Of a stretch of DNA of 64,000 nt, positions 21,212 through 30,788 are shown in pieces. Every line of letters starts with the position of its first letter. Position 1 is the stretch's first letter. Below the pieces are notes generated by a model. The model made no database searches. It was not told the DNA's origin and saw nothing but the letters and a program-made list of their open reading frames with translations. Source of the stretch: CAVXTT01 sp963764685 (GTDB lineage: Bacteria > Bacteroidota > Ignavibacteria > Ignavibacteriales > Ignavibacteriaceae); NCBI GenBank assembly GCA_963764685.1, contig CAVXTT010000016.1:186001-250000 (forward strand), in the 5' to 3' direction. The translations under genes and the position numbers were made by a program.

Positions 21212-22792
21212 TTACATATAAACTTTAATCTGATTCCACAATTCTCTTATATCAACTTTAAATCCGCTTGCAAAGTAAAGAGGCACATTGGCTTCATACG
21301 GAATGGCATATTTCAGTTCAAGTTCCTTGACGAGTTCAACGTTCATAAGATTCTCTGCGTGGTCTTCCCCTCTGCCGCCGATTATAATTACATTCTGGTA
21401 ATCAAAATTATTCAGCTCATCTTTCTCCCACAGCCAGTATGAGTTATGGGGACAAATTACTTTAGGCAGTTCATATTTCTTTCTGAAGAAGTCAATTGCT
21501 CCTGCTTCCCCGTAATTATGTGCAAAGACAAATGTTTTTTCTTTTTCTTCGGGAGCTATCGAGAGATATATAGCAGAAACTTCCTTTGCCATCTCTTCCC
21601 ACCCGTGCATATCGGCAAAATGCTGGGGCAGCTCAGTCAAAGTCAAGCCTTCCGAGTTTTTTAAGTGAAGTCCAAGTGTATTTGAATAAGAAATAAATTT
21701 TTCTTCCGGAAATACGGGAAGCATTAAGGGAATAAAAAGAATTCCTGTAATAATTATAAGCACCAGGTAAGCATAACCTATTTTGAGCAGGTTTCTTCTT
21801 AAAATAAATCTTTCAAATACAATCCCGCCGGCGGCAAAGAGAACGGGGTAAGCAGGGGAGAGGTACTCTGGTTTGCTGTGTCCGTTAATAAGCAGGATAA
21901 AAAATGATGTCAGGTATATTATTCCTGGAATTCTAAGACTGCTTTCTTTGCTTTTCACAAGATAAACTATTCCTCCAATCCAGAGAGGCAGGGTAAGAGG
22001 TATCTGCAGTAAAATTTGTCCTATTAGAAAATCCATAACTGTAACACCTGTGTACTTATACTTTACGGCATTGCTGATGAATTCAAGATGTGCAAAATCA
22101 TTGGATGCATTCCAGATGATATACGGGAGAAATATAAGCAGTGCTAGTAACCCGGCAACATAAGGATAATAAGATAGCAATGATCTTCTTTCTTTGGTTA
22201 ACAACAGTGCGATGAAGAATCCAGTACCGAACCAAAGAAAGCCTGTTTTATTAAGTAATCCCAACCCGATGACAATACCTATATAGTACCAGTATTTATT
22301 ATCTCCGGTACTAAAAAGCAGAATGATCAGATAAAACGCCAGGCACCAGAGCAGCCAATCGAAACAGTTCATTGAAAATATGGAGTGCATTCCTAAAGAA
22401 ACCGGTGTAATGACTACAGCACTCAGAGCTGCAAGAAGTGCTGGAATGCCTCCGTTTAATTTTAAGGTAATTAGTCCTGTAATAAATACTAATGCGGCTG
22501 CACATATTGCAGGAAGAAGTCTTAATGCAAAAATGGAATCGCCGAAAATAAGTCTGCTGATCCAAAGAATAAATATCGAAAGCGGGGGATGATCGACATA
22601 GCCAATGTCAAGATGTTCTGAACAGGCAATATAATACAGCTCGTCCCTGAAGTAACCATACCCTCCAAAAATATTAGTATAAAGATGGAGGAGCAATCTT
22701 ACTGCTGAAAAGGTTATGATAATGAGAAAAGGGAGCGGGATTTTTTTAAGCTGAGCAAGCATTAAATTTCCTTGTAATATTCGGCTGGCCAA
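21212..22792 (-). CDS. GT39-family (ArnT/PMT-like) membrane glycosyltransferase
   Basis: 526 aa (512-516 aa if the internal ATG at 22762 is used). About a dozen transmembrane helices follow an N-terminal acidic loop, YFRDELYYIACSEHLDIGYVDHPPLSIFIL. This carries the D-E and DHPP pattern of the PMT_2/GT39 GT-C fold. Such enzymes transfer a sugar from a polyprenyl-phosphate donor on the outer face of the inner membrane to lipid A, glycans or proteins. A soluble C-terminal periplasmic part of about 150 residues follows. Donor and acceptor cannot be told from sequence. It is upstream-adjacent to glgC on the same strand with an 80-nt gap. Confidence 0.82.
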   Translation of the reverse strand: MASRILQGNLMLAQLKKIPLPFLIIITFSAVRLLLHLYTNIFGGYGYFRDELYYIACSEHLDIGYVDHPPLSIFILWISRLIFGDSIFALRLLPAICAAALVFITGLITLKLNGGIPALLAALSAVVITPVSLGMHSIFSMNCFDWLLWCLAFYLIILLFSTGDNKYWYYIGIVIGLGLLNKTGFLWFGTGFFIALLLTKERRSLLSYYPYVAGLLALLIFLPYIIWNASNDFAHLEFISNAVKYKYTGVTVMDFLIGQILLQIPLTLPLWIGGIVYLVKSKESSLRIPGIIYLTSFFILLINGHSKPEYLSPAYPVLFAAGGIVFERFILRRNLLKIGYAYLVLIIITGILFIPLMLPVFPEEKFISYSNTLGLHLKNSEGLTLTELPQHFADMHGWEEMAKEVSAIYLSIAPEEKEKTFVFAHNYGEAGAIDFFRKKYELPKVICPHNSYWLWEKDELNNFDYQNVIIIGGRGEDHAENLMNVELVKELELKYAIPYEANVPLYFASGFKVDIRELWNQIKVYM

Positions 22793-22871
22793 ATTTAATA
22801 ATTATTGGGATTAAATTATTCCAGGGCATTAAGAATGATTATATGATAAAAAAATAAATCAGCAGGAGGGG

Positions 22872-24113
22872 TTACTGGAGCACCTCATTCTTTCCTATTA
22901 CAACTATACCGCTTTCAGTAACCGTATATTTCTTTTTGTCGCCGTCCACATCAAAACCAATTTCATAACCTTCAGGGATAATTACATTCTTATCGATTAT
23001 TGCACGGCGGATCCTTGCGTGCCTTCCGATGTTGCAGTTGTTCATTATGATAGAATCAGTAACATAAGAATAAGAATTTACTCTGACTCCGGGGCCAAGA
23101 AGTGAACGTTCAACAAGACCTCCTGAGACAATACAGCCGTCGCATATTAATGAATTTAAGGTCCTTCCAACTCTTTCTCCTTCGTGCGATACTGTTTTAC
23201 CCGGAGGCATCTGATGCTGATAGGTCCTCATCGGCCAGTCATAATCATAAAAATTAAATTCCGGCGTAACACTTATAAGATCCATACTCGAATCAAAATA
23301 TGAATCTATGGTACCGATATCCTTCCAGTAGGATGTATCCTTCCGGTTCTCATCATAAAATTTATAAGCGAGAACATTCATATTTTCCTTTACCATATGC
23401 GGGATGACATCTTTTCCGAAATCGTGATTCTTAATCTTTAGCTTTTCCATCTCGTGAAAGATATTTCTGAGTGTGGCCGCATTAAATACATATATACCCA
23501 TATTAACAAAGGAATATCCCGGCTTATCAGGAATTTCAGGAGGGTTGGCGGGTTTTTCAATGAAGGACTGTACGGCATAATGCTCATCTACACCGACTAT
23601 ACCGAACCGGCTGCCCTCTTCCTTTTTAACATCTATACAGGCCATCGACATATCTGCTTTGGTGTCGATATGGTACTGGAGCATTTTCAGGTAATCCATC
23701 TTATAGATATGGTCGCCGCTAAGTATCAAAACCCACTTGGCCTTTCTATCGGTTGAGATAAGATTCAGGTTCTGGTAGATAGCGTTTGCAGTCCCAAGGT
23801 ACCAGTCATTATTCAATTTTCTTTGTGGAGGGATCGAATAGATGAATTCTCCGAGTTCAGGATTAAAAATACTCCAGGCTTCGTAAATGTGCTGGTTCAG
23901 TGAATCTGACTTATACTGGGTAAGGACATAAATTTTCCTTAGCCCTGAATTAAGGCAGTTAGATAAAGCAAAATCAATGATCCTGTATTTGCCTCCGAAG
24001 GGAACGGAAGGCTTGCTCCTGTGTAAAGTTAACGGGTGCAGCCTTTCACCCTGCCCCCCCGCAAGGATCATTGTAACGGTATCTCTTAAAATGGATGAGC
24101 CTGAAAAATCCAT
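22872..24113 (-). CDS. glgC: Glucose-1-phosphate adenylyltransferase
   Basis: About 413 aa from the ATG at 24113, which has GGAG seven nt upstream; an in-frame ATG at 24158 would add 15 residues but lies before a palindrome and has no ribosome-binding site. It makes ADP-glucose for glycogen. Motifs: TMILAGGQGERLHPLTLHRSK (nucleotidyltransferase loop and activator-site Lys/Arg), PFGGKYRIIDFALSNCLNSG, ILSGDHIYKMDY at about residue 130, SFIEKPANPP and KDIGTIDSYF. The C-terminal left-handed beta-helix has repeats such as NCNIGRHARIRRAIIDKN. The length is normal. No other glg genes are adjacent. Confidence 0.95.
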   Translation of the reverse strand: MDFSGSSILRDTVTMILAGGQGERLHPLTLHRSKPSVPFGGKYRIIDFALSNCLNSGLRKIYVLTQYKSDSLNQHIYEAWSIFNPELGEFIYSIPPQRKLNNDWYLGTANAIYQNLNLISTDRKAKWVLILSGDHIYKMDYLKMLQYHIDTKADMSMACIDVKKEEGSRFGIVGVDEHYAVQSFIEKPANPPEIPDKPGYSFVNMGIYVFNAATLRNIFHEMEKLKIKNHDFGKDVIPHMVKENMNVLAYKFYDENRKDTSYWKDIGTIDSYFDSSMDLISVTPEFNFYDYDWPMRTYQHQMPPGKTVSHEGERVGRTLNSLICDGCIVSGGLVERSLLGPGVRVNSYSYVTDSIIMNNCNIGRHARIRRAIIDKNVIIPEGYEIGFDVDGDKKKYTVTESGIVVIGKNEVLQ

Positions 24114-24130
24114 ACACACTCCAAAAAAAA

Positions 24131-24149
24131 TTGGCACCAATGGTGCCAA
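24131..24149. promoter_or_regulatory. Palindrome in the glgC leader, possible operator
   Basis: TTGGCACCA-A-TGGTGCCAA, a perfect 9-bp dyad 17 nt upstream of the glgC ATG and next to an A8 run. It could be a repressor operator, an mRNA hairpin near the start, or another member of the short palindrome family. Confidence 0.4.
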
Positions 24150-24193
24150 ATTAAGCAAAATTTAGAAGGAACGGAACCTGTGTAATGTTAAGT

Positions 24194-25859
24194 TTATCTT
24201 AAATATATCATTTTTTTCGTGCCTGTAAAATCACCAGCCTGAAGTTTATAGAAATAAATGCCGCTTGATAAACCTGTAGGATTGAATGTTAACTTATAAT
24301 TCCCACTATCACGGTAATCATTTATCAGGGTAGCTATCTCAGAGCCAAGAATATCATATACCTTCAATGTGACAAACTCAGAGTGGGGGAGCGAGAATGA
24401 AATGATTGTAGCCGGATTAAAAGGATTGGGATAATTCTGATTTAAAGTATAATCCGTAACCTCATTTTGATCATCCACACCCTGTAATAATAAAATTATT
24501 ATTATACAGATCTTTCATACCAAGATCCTTTTCTCTCAACGCAGTAATGCTGTTAATATTATCCAATCCTTTCGCAATTACTATACCGATTATAATTTCC
24601 TGTGTATCTCCGGGACTCAGTGTAAAAGGTCCGGAGCTCATTAATTCTCTTCTGTCACCTGGTGAGGGACCATTTGGCCATCCGGATCCTTCATACCATC
24701 CCGTATGAGCTACGGGATCACCTGCAAGTAGATATTTTACCGGCTGAGCTGTGTGAGGGTCGATGAATTGTTCGCCGTTCCATACCAGCCCCTGCATATA
24801 ATTATAGAATTCAGTTGAACCGGAAGCCATCCCTTGTGAAGGATCCCTGTATGTGGCACTGCCGCCAATCATAAATACAAAAGATGTCATTGGCAAATTT
24901 TTAAATCCTTGTCTAAGACTGCCTTGGAATCTCGCAGTATCATCAGGATTGCCGGGAACTATTGGTCCCTGCAGAAGATCATATGCTATTGCGGGTGGTG
25001 GTGTACCATAAGTTCCGTCATTATTAGTAGCATTATACATTATAGAAAGATTTTGAGAAGTATCGCATCCTGCATAATCATCATTTGCATCCCCCAGATC
25101 GACGTCATTCCAATAACCGATATACATATCCTGTATGACCCGGTCTCCCTTATTTATCATTAAGTATTTTTTAAAGATCATATCTTCGTACGACTGATCT
25201 TTGAAAGCAAAAACAGTAGTCTGGAATTCCAGACCCATCGGCATTGTACCGTAAGTAAATAATGACCGCGCAGGGTCCATATCATTTGCTACGTACCAGG
25301 CTGTCTCATCTCCAACATATTGCGGGAGGTCTATACCGGGATCAGGTGATCCATTTCCATTGATGTCGATATAGGGGGCTCCATCCTCAATAGGCCAATA
25401 TTCGTAGTCCAGCTGGTATTCGTCTCTTGCAGGTCCCGGCGGAAGGTTTTCCCAACCTCTTAGAATTTTATATATCCTGTATTTCCCGAGTGTGGGATTA
25501 TCTGGTATCCCATTGGGAAGTATTTTACCTGCCTGCAGTCCCTGTCTGTGTGTATTCCCATTAAATCTTACCTCACCATTATACATACCGCCGAAAACGA
25601 GGCCATCCTCAAAAACAGCAGACTGCGTTGCGTTTATTCCTCCCGGCCAGTAAAATCCATTACCGTCTGTTCTTGGATCATGTGAGCCGTCTCCGTTATT
25701 GGATATCCACATTAGGATCTGATTAACAGAGACATATTTATATTGATCGTTGATTGTTATTCGGGGCGCTTTATTATTTTTGGGATTCTCCCCCTGACCG
25801 CTAAAAGAAGAATTAATAATAAAGGAAAAGCAGAACAGCAGAAACACCAGCTTTTTCAT
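24194..25859 (-). CDS. Exported protein with T9SS type A sorting domain (one frameshift)
   Basis: About 555 aa once the break near 24475-24482 is joined. Signal peptide at residues 1-20 (MKKLVFLLFCFSFIINSSFS). A large domain follows with dockerin-like acidic turns (DINGNGSPDPGID) and the pattern FKKYLMINKGDRVIQDMYIGYWNDVDLGDANDDYAG. This belongs to the long, functionally uncharacterised secreted proteins abundant in Ignavibacteria. The C-terminal sorting domain NYPNPFNPATIISFSL...SGIYFYKLQAGDFTGTKKMIYLR is in the shifted frame. Expected at the cell surface or secreted; no enzymatic motif seen. Confidence 0.75.
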
Positions 25860-26070
25860 AAGTATTCCTCCTGATAAATAATTTAAGAAAGACTTAATTT
25901 AAACACTACAAAGTCAATGATTGCTAATGTAAAATGAATGATAAGAAAAATCAAGTACTCTCAGGAGCCCTTAATCAGGCTCATTACAGCTCAAATTTTA
26001 TTAGATTATTTTATTACAAATTATTTTTTCTGTAAAAGATGAGAATGACCTTAATACTATGGGCATCGGA

Positions 26071-27702
26071 ATGAAAATATTCTTTATAGGTTTAATATTT
26101 ATTTCAATTTATACCGGGTGGAAATTCGGCTCTGTAAACCATCCTGAGGGGAGTCATAGTATTGACTACGTTACTGATAATCAAAGATCACTGGATATCA
26201 TTCATTATAACCTGGAACTTGATCTTGATCCTGTAAATCGTAAGATCTATGGGAAGACAGGAATTACAGCAGTTAGGTTAAAAGAACTTACCACTATAGA
26301 TCTTAATTTTTATGAAAATCTGGAAGTAACAGCATTGATTGTGAATGGATCACCTGCTGAATATACCCGCAAGGATAATATGATAAGCATTAATTATGGT
26401 CAGCATTCAGATACTGTCAATATTGAAATAAATTATGAAGGGAGACCAAAGAGAGGAGGACTAGCCGGATTTGTTTTTGGGACAAGGAATGGAAAGTCGG
26501 TAGTCTATAATTTAAGTGAACCGAATTATGCATCCTCCTGGTTCCCGTGCAATGATTTTCCTTCCGATAAGGCATTGCTTGATATCTCATTGACAAACGA
26601 TTCTTCGATGGTATCTGTTTCAAACGGCAAACTAATGTCTGTAGAAAATCATAATGAAAAGAAGACGTATCACTGGAAGACGTTTTATCCAATCTCCACT
26701 TACCTGGTAGGGATATATTCTGCGCCGTATAAAAACTTTTCTGATGTATATATATCCCGGGACGGCAAAGATACTATGAACATTGAATATTATGTGTTCG
26801 AGGATCAGCTTGGGAAGGCAAAAGTGGATTTTGAGGATCATAAAGATTACCTGAATTATTTTTCTTCTGTATTCGGCGAATATCCTTTTATCAAGGAAAA
26901 ATATGGTGTTGCAGAGTTTCTCTGGCAGCTGGGAGCGATGGAACATCAAACAGTTTCCGGTATAGGATCAAATTTTGTATCGGGAAGAAAATTCTTTGAT
27001 GACATTTATGTGCACGAACTTGCTCATCATTGGTGGGGAAATGCGGTAGGACCATCAAGCTGGAAAGACATCTGGCTAAATGAAGGATTTGCCACTTATT
27101 CTGAAGCTCTCTATGCTGAACATATTGCAGGACCAAAAGCGCTGCAGTCGACTATGCTCAGCAAGTTTGATGAGAACCCCGATGAAAGACTTTATGCGCC
27201 GGAAAAGAATATTTTCAGTTCAACTATTTATGATAAAGGAGCCTGGGTGCTCCATATGCTCCGGAAGGAGACAGGGGATAGTGTATTCTTCAAAATTCTC
27301 CGCGAATATTTTAACCAATATAAATACAGTAATGCCTCTGTAAATGATTTTAAGAATGTATGCGAAAAGATATCGGGTAAGGATCTTGGTTATTTCTTCA
27401 AACAGTGGGTAACTGAAGGAAAGGATATTATCCGGCTTACCTACAAGTGGAAAACAGCTGCCGATGGGGATAAATATTCAGCTATCGTAAATTTTGAGCA
27501 GACCCAGGTAGATTACCCGGTCTATAACTTTCCTCTCGATCTCGAATTTTTACTTACGGACGGGAGAAAAGTACGCAAAACAGTCAGGATAGACCGGCAT
27601 CAGCAGGAGATAGAAACAAACTTTGATTCAATACCTGTCGAACTTAATATTGATCCTGATAACTGGCTTCTGGCTCTGGTAAAGAATAAGGTCTGGGATT
27701 GA
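26071..27702 (+). CDS. M1-family (gluzincin) aminopeptidase
   Basis: About 543 aa from ATG 26071 (an in-frame ATG 12 nt upstream is possible). An N-terminal hydrophobic helix suggests membrane anchoring or export. The M1 fold is shown by EPNYASSWFPCNDFPSDKA, the exopeptidase motif LGAMEHQTVSG (variant of GAMEN), and the zinc site HELAHHWWG...LNEGFATYSE at about residues 320-345. YDKGAWVLHMLRKE follows. Shorter than canonical PepN, with only the N-terminal, catalytic and small C-terminal domains. Likely a periplasmic or surface peptidase releasing N-terminal residues. It precedes lpxH by 60 nt. Confidence 0.88.
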   Translation: MKIFFIGLIFISIYTGWKFGSVNHPEGSHSIDYVTDNQRSLDIIHYNLELDLDPVNRKIYGKTGITAVRLKELTTIDLNFYENLEVTALIVNGSPAEYTRKDNMISINYGQHSDTVNIEINYEGRPKRGGLAGFVFGTRNGKSVVYNLSEPNYASSWFPCNDFPSDKALLDISLTNDSSMVSVSNGKLMSVENHNEKKTYHWKTFYPISTYLVGIYSAPYKNFSDVYISRDGKDTMNIEYYVFEDQLGKAKVDFEDHKDYLNYFSSVFGEYPFIKEKYGVAEFLWQLGAMEHQTVSGIGSNFVSGRKFFDDIYVHELAHHWWGNAVGPSSWKDIWLNEGFATYSEALYAEHIAGPKALQSTMLSKFDENPDERLYAPEKNIFSSTIYDKGAWVLHMLRKETGDSVFFKILREYFNQYKYSNASVNDFKNVCEKISGKDLGYFFKQWVTEGKDIIRLTYKWKTAADGDKYSAIVNFEQTQVDYPVYNFPLDLEFLLTDGRKVRKTVRIDRHQQEIETNFDSIPVELNIDPDNWLLALVKNKVWD

Positions 27703-27761
27703 ATTTGGTTTTCCTTTTAACAGATGCTTTGCTTAAATTTTTAACAACAATTTAGAATATT

Positions 27762-28487
27762 GTGTACTCTAATTATTTATTCATATCAGACATTCATTTA
27801 GGATTTTCTGATAATCTGACTGAAAAGAATAAAGAAAGACTGCTGGTAAAATTTCTTTGCTTTGCCAAAGATAACTGTAGGGAGCTTTTTATTGCCGGCG
27901 ATCTTTTTGATTACTGGTTCGAATATAAAAGGGTTTATCAGAAAGGATTTTTCAGAACCCTGACGGCTCTGCAGGATCTTACGGAGAACGGAATAAAGGT
28001 CCATTATTTTATCGGCAACCACGACTTCCTGCACCGGGATTTCTTCAAAACTGAAATAGGTGTCAATCTTTATTATGAACCTGAAACATTTATTCTTAAC
28101 GGGAAGAAATTTTTTATTGGTCACGGTGATGGCCTTGTAGAGAATGACTTCGGGTACCTTGTTCTTAAAAAAGTTTTAAGAAATCCTGTACTGCAGGGAC
28201 TTTATTCAATGCTCCATCCCGACCTGGGTGTTTCGGTTGCCAGCAGTACCAGCAGAAAGAGTCGGGATTATACAACAAAAAAGGATTACGGAAAGCCCGA
28301 CGGCTTATTTGAAGCTGCGAAGAAAAAAATAGATGAGGGCTTTGATTACGTCCTGTTCGGACATCTGCATAAAAGAGTTCTTCAGGCATATAATAACGGA
28401 TATTATATAAACCTCGGTTCCTGGCTTGATAAACCGTGTTACGGAATACTCCGGGAACAAACATTTGAAATAGTGGACTGGAAATAA
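27762..28487 (+). CDS. lpxH: UDP-2,3-diacylglucosamine diphosphatase, LpxH-type metallophosphoesterase
   Basis: 241 aa with a GTG start at 27762. It hydrolyses UDP-2,3-diacylglucosamine to lipid X in lipid A synthesis. The five metal-binding blocks are present: ISDIHLGFSDN, GDLFDYWFEYK, FIGNHDFL, FIGHGDGL and FGHLHKR, with the membrane-proximal helical insert (about 145-190) typical of this family. Followed 4 nt later by a class A PBP gene, so outer-membrane lipid and peptidoglycan synthesis genes are paired. Some Bacteroidota LpxH-like paralogues have other substrates. Confidence 0.82.
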   Translation: MYSNYLFISDIHLGFSDNLTEKNKERLLVKFLCFAKDNCRELFIAGDLFDYWFEYKRVYQKGFFRTLTALQDLTENGIKVHYFIGNHDFLHRDFFKTEIGVNLYYEPETFILNGKKFFIGHGDGLVENDFGYLVLKKVLRNPVLQGLYSMLHPDLGVSVASSTSRKSRDYTTKKDYGKPDGLFEAAKKKIDEGFDYVLFGHLHKRVLQAYNNGYYINLGSWLDKPCYGILREQTFEIVDWK

Positions 28488-28490
28488 GGA

Positions 28491-30773
28491 ATGGCAAAGA
28501 AAAGAATCACAGACGATGAGTACCGGGAATATTTCAGGAATCCAAGATCAAAGTTCAATTGGTCGGATTGGGTCAGGGAAGGAAAGCATAAAAAGATACT
28601 TATTGCTTCCGGCATAATACTAGTCCTCTTTATTTCTTTTATCATCTTCATCTTCAGCGGAATGCCTTCCCTTGAAGAGCTTGAAAATCCTACTCCGCAG
28701 CTTGCCACTAAAGTATTTTCGGAAGATGGTGAACTCCTTGGCCAGTTCTTCATTGAAAACAGGATAGAAACTAACATCGACAGCCTTCCTCATTATCTCA
28801 TTGATGCATTAATAGCTACTGAGGACAGAAGATTTTATAACCACTGGGGAGTAGATCTTCAGAGATTTACAAAGGCTATGATCAAGAACGTGCTTACATT
28901 CTCCCGTGAGGGTGCAAGTACTATAACACAGCAGCTTGCAAAAAATTTATATGATCTGAAGTCAGGCAGGGAGACAGCATTCGATACTGCCGTTAGAAAA
29001 ATCAGGGAATGGTTTACTGCAGTACAGATCGAAAAGAACTATACTAAGAATGAAATACTTGAGCTGTATCTTAATGTATCATATTTCGGCAGAAGCGCAT
29101 ACGGCATTGAATCTGCCGCCAAAATATATTTCAACAAGAAGGCTTCACAGCTTACACTTCCTGAAGCTGCACTTTTTGTTGCAATCCTTAAATCATCATA
29201 TTATTATGACCCGGTGACAAAAAAGGAGAATGCCGAAAGACGCAGAAACCTTGTAATGTATAATATGGTTGATTACGGTTCCCTGAGCCGTGAAAAATAT
29301 GAGATGTATAAACAACAGCCGATCAAGCTTGAATCTGAAAGGATAAGCGGATTAAAGACCATTGCACCTCATTTTATGGAATATGTCAGACAGCAGCTTG
29401 AAGCTATGTCTGAAAAATACGGTTATGATCTTTACAGGGGCGGACTTAATGTCTATACTACTCTTGATTCCAGAATGCAGAGGATCGCTAATACAGCGGC
29501 AGCCGAACATTTAATAGAATACCAGAAATTGTTTAACAAGAACTGGAGCTGGCAGAAAAATAAAGATCTGTTGGCAAGTCTTGTTGACAGGGGTATTAAA
29601 AATACGGAAGAATACAGGACTGCCCAGACCAAAGAGGATAAGGCTAAAATTTATAATAAGCTTAAGAACGATCATGCTTTTATTGATTATATTAAAAAAG
29701 CTGAAGCCACTATTCAAACCGGATTCGTCGCAATAGACCCTTCGAACGGTCACATTAAAGCACTTGTCGGGGGAGAGAACCAGGAATTCGGAAGAGGATT
29801 AAATCACGTCACAGGTATCAAGAGACAGCCGGGTTCATCATTCAAACCGGTTATTTATACAACAGCAATAGATAACGGTTATTTCCCTGCATACACTTTA
29901 TTGAACCAGAAGTTTAATTATAAAGGATGGTCGCCGGATAATGCTAATAATGAATACGGCGGTTATATGACTATGCGTGAGGCGCTTGCTTTCTCGGTTA
30001 ATGTAATTGCCGGAAGACTGACAATTGGAGATATGGCACCTCCGAACCAGGTTGTAAAGTATGCAAAGCGGATGGGGATTAAATCAGACCTCGCCGCTTA
30101 TCCTTCTATTGCACTTGGAACTTCCGAAGTTACACCCCTTGAGCTTACTTCGGCTTTTGCAACACTTGCAAATAACGGTATACACGCCGAGCCTATCTCA
30201 ATCCTTAAAATAGAAGATAAAAATGGAATCCTGATAGATCAGTTTGCACCTGAATATACTGAGGCAATATCACCTCAGACGGCATCCGTAATGACTGATA
30301 TGCTTCAGGATGTTGTAAACTACGGAACGGGTGCCGGAGTTAGAAGTTACTTCCACAGACCGGCAGCAGGGAAGACAGGTACTACCCAGGATTTTGCTGA
30401 TGCCTGGTTTGTAGGCTATACTCCTCAGCTTGCAGCAGGTGTATGGGTCGGGTTTGATGATCACAGGGTAAAGTTTACAAACTGGTATGGACAGGGAGCA
30501 AAAGCTGCCTTACCTATATGGGCAAGGTTTATGGAAATGGTATACAAAGAAATCAATCTGCCCCTGCAGTATTTCCAGCTTGCCGATGGAGTAACCCAGA
30601 TGGAATTTTGTAAATCCACTATGAATTTAGGGGATACCCGTCTTGCCGGACCAAACTGTACTGAAGTAGTCACAGATATTGTGAACACAAAAGCCCTTCC
30701 TCTTAATTGTGAAGTACATAAGAATGGAGGAAGAATTAAAGAAGAAGAACCAAGAGGAGATACCGGTTGGTAG
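28491..30773 (+). CDS. Class A penicillin-binding protein 1A (transglycosylase/transpeptidase)
   Basis: 760 aa. Cytoplasmic tail, one transmembrane helix (about 35-58), then a GT51 glycan polymerase domain (ATEDRRFYNHWGVDLQRF with the catalytic Glu, GASTITQQLAKNLYD, EKNYTKNEILELYLN). The transpeptidase domain has the active-site SxxK in QPGSSFKPVIYTTA at about residue 455, the SxN motif FSVNVIAG at about 505, and KTGTTQDFADAWFVGYTP at about 625. It polymerises and cross-links peptidoglycan. Likely co-transcribed with lpxH (4-nt gap). Confidence 0.93.
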   Translation: MAKKRITDDEYREYFRNPRSKFNWSDWVREGKHKKILIASGIILVLFISFIIFIFSGMPSLEELENPTPQLATKVFSEDGELLGQFFIENRIETNIDSLPHYLIDALIATEDRRFYNHWGVDLQRFTKAMIKNVLTFSREGASTITQQLAKNLYDLKSGRETAFDTAVRKIREWFTAVQIEKNYTKNEILELYLNVSYFGRSAYGIESAAKIYFNKKASQLTLPEAALFVAILKSSYYYDPVTKKENAERRRNLVMYNMVDYGSLSREKYEMYKQQPIKLESERISGLKTIAPHFMEYVRQQLEAMSEKYGYDLYRGGLNVYTTLDSRMQRIANTAAAEHLIEYQKLFNKNWSWQKNKDLLASLVDRGIKNTEEYRTAQTKEDKAKIYNKLKNDHAFIDYIKKAEATIQTGFVAIDPSNGHIKALVGGENQEFGRGLNHVTGIKRQPGSSFKPVIYTTAIDNGYFPAYTLLNQKFNYKGWSPDNANNEYGGYMTMREALAFSVNVIAGRLTIGDMAPPNQVVKYAKRMGIKSDLAAYPSIALGTSEVTPLELTSAFATLANNGIHAEPISILKIEDKNGILIDQFAPEYTEAISPQTASVMTDMLQDVVNYGTGAGVRSYFHRPAAGKTGTTQDFADAWFVGYTPQLAAGVWVGFDDHRVKFTNWYGQGAKAALPIWARFMEMVYKEINLPLQYFQLADGVTQMEFCKSTMNLGDTRLAGPNCTEVVTDIVNTKALPLNCEVHKNGGRIKEEEPRGDTGW

Positions 30774-30788
30774 ACGCCTGCTGAGTTG

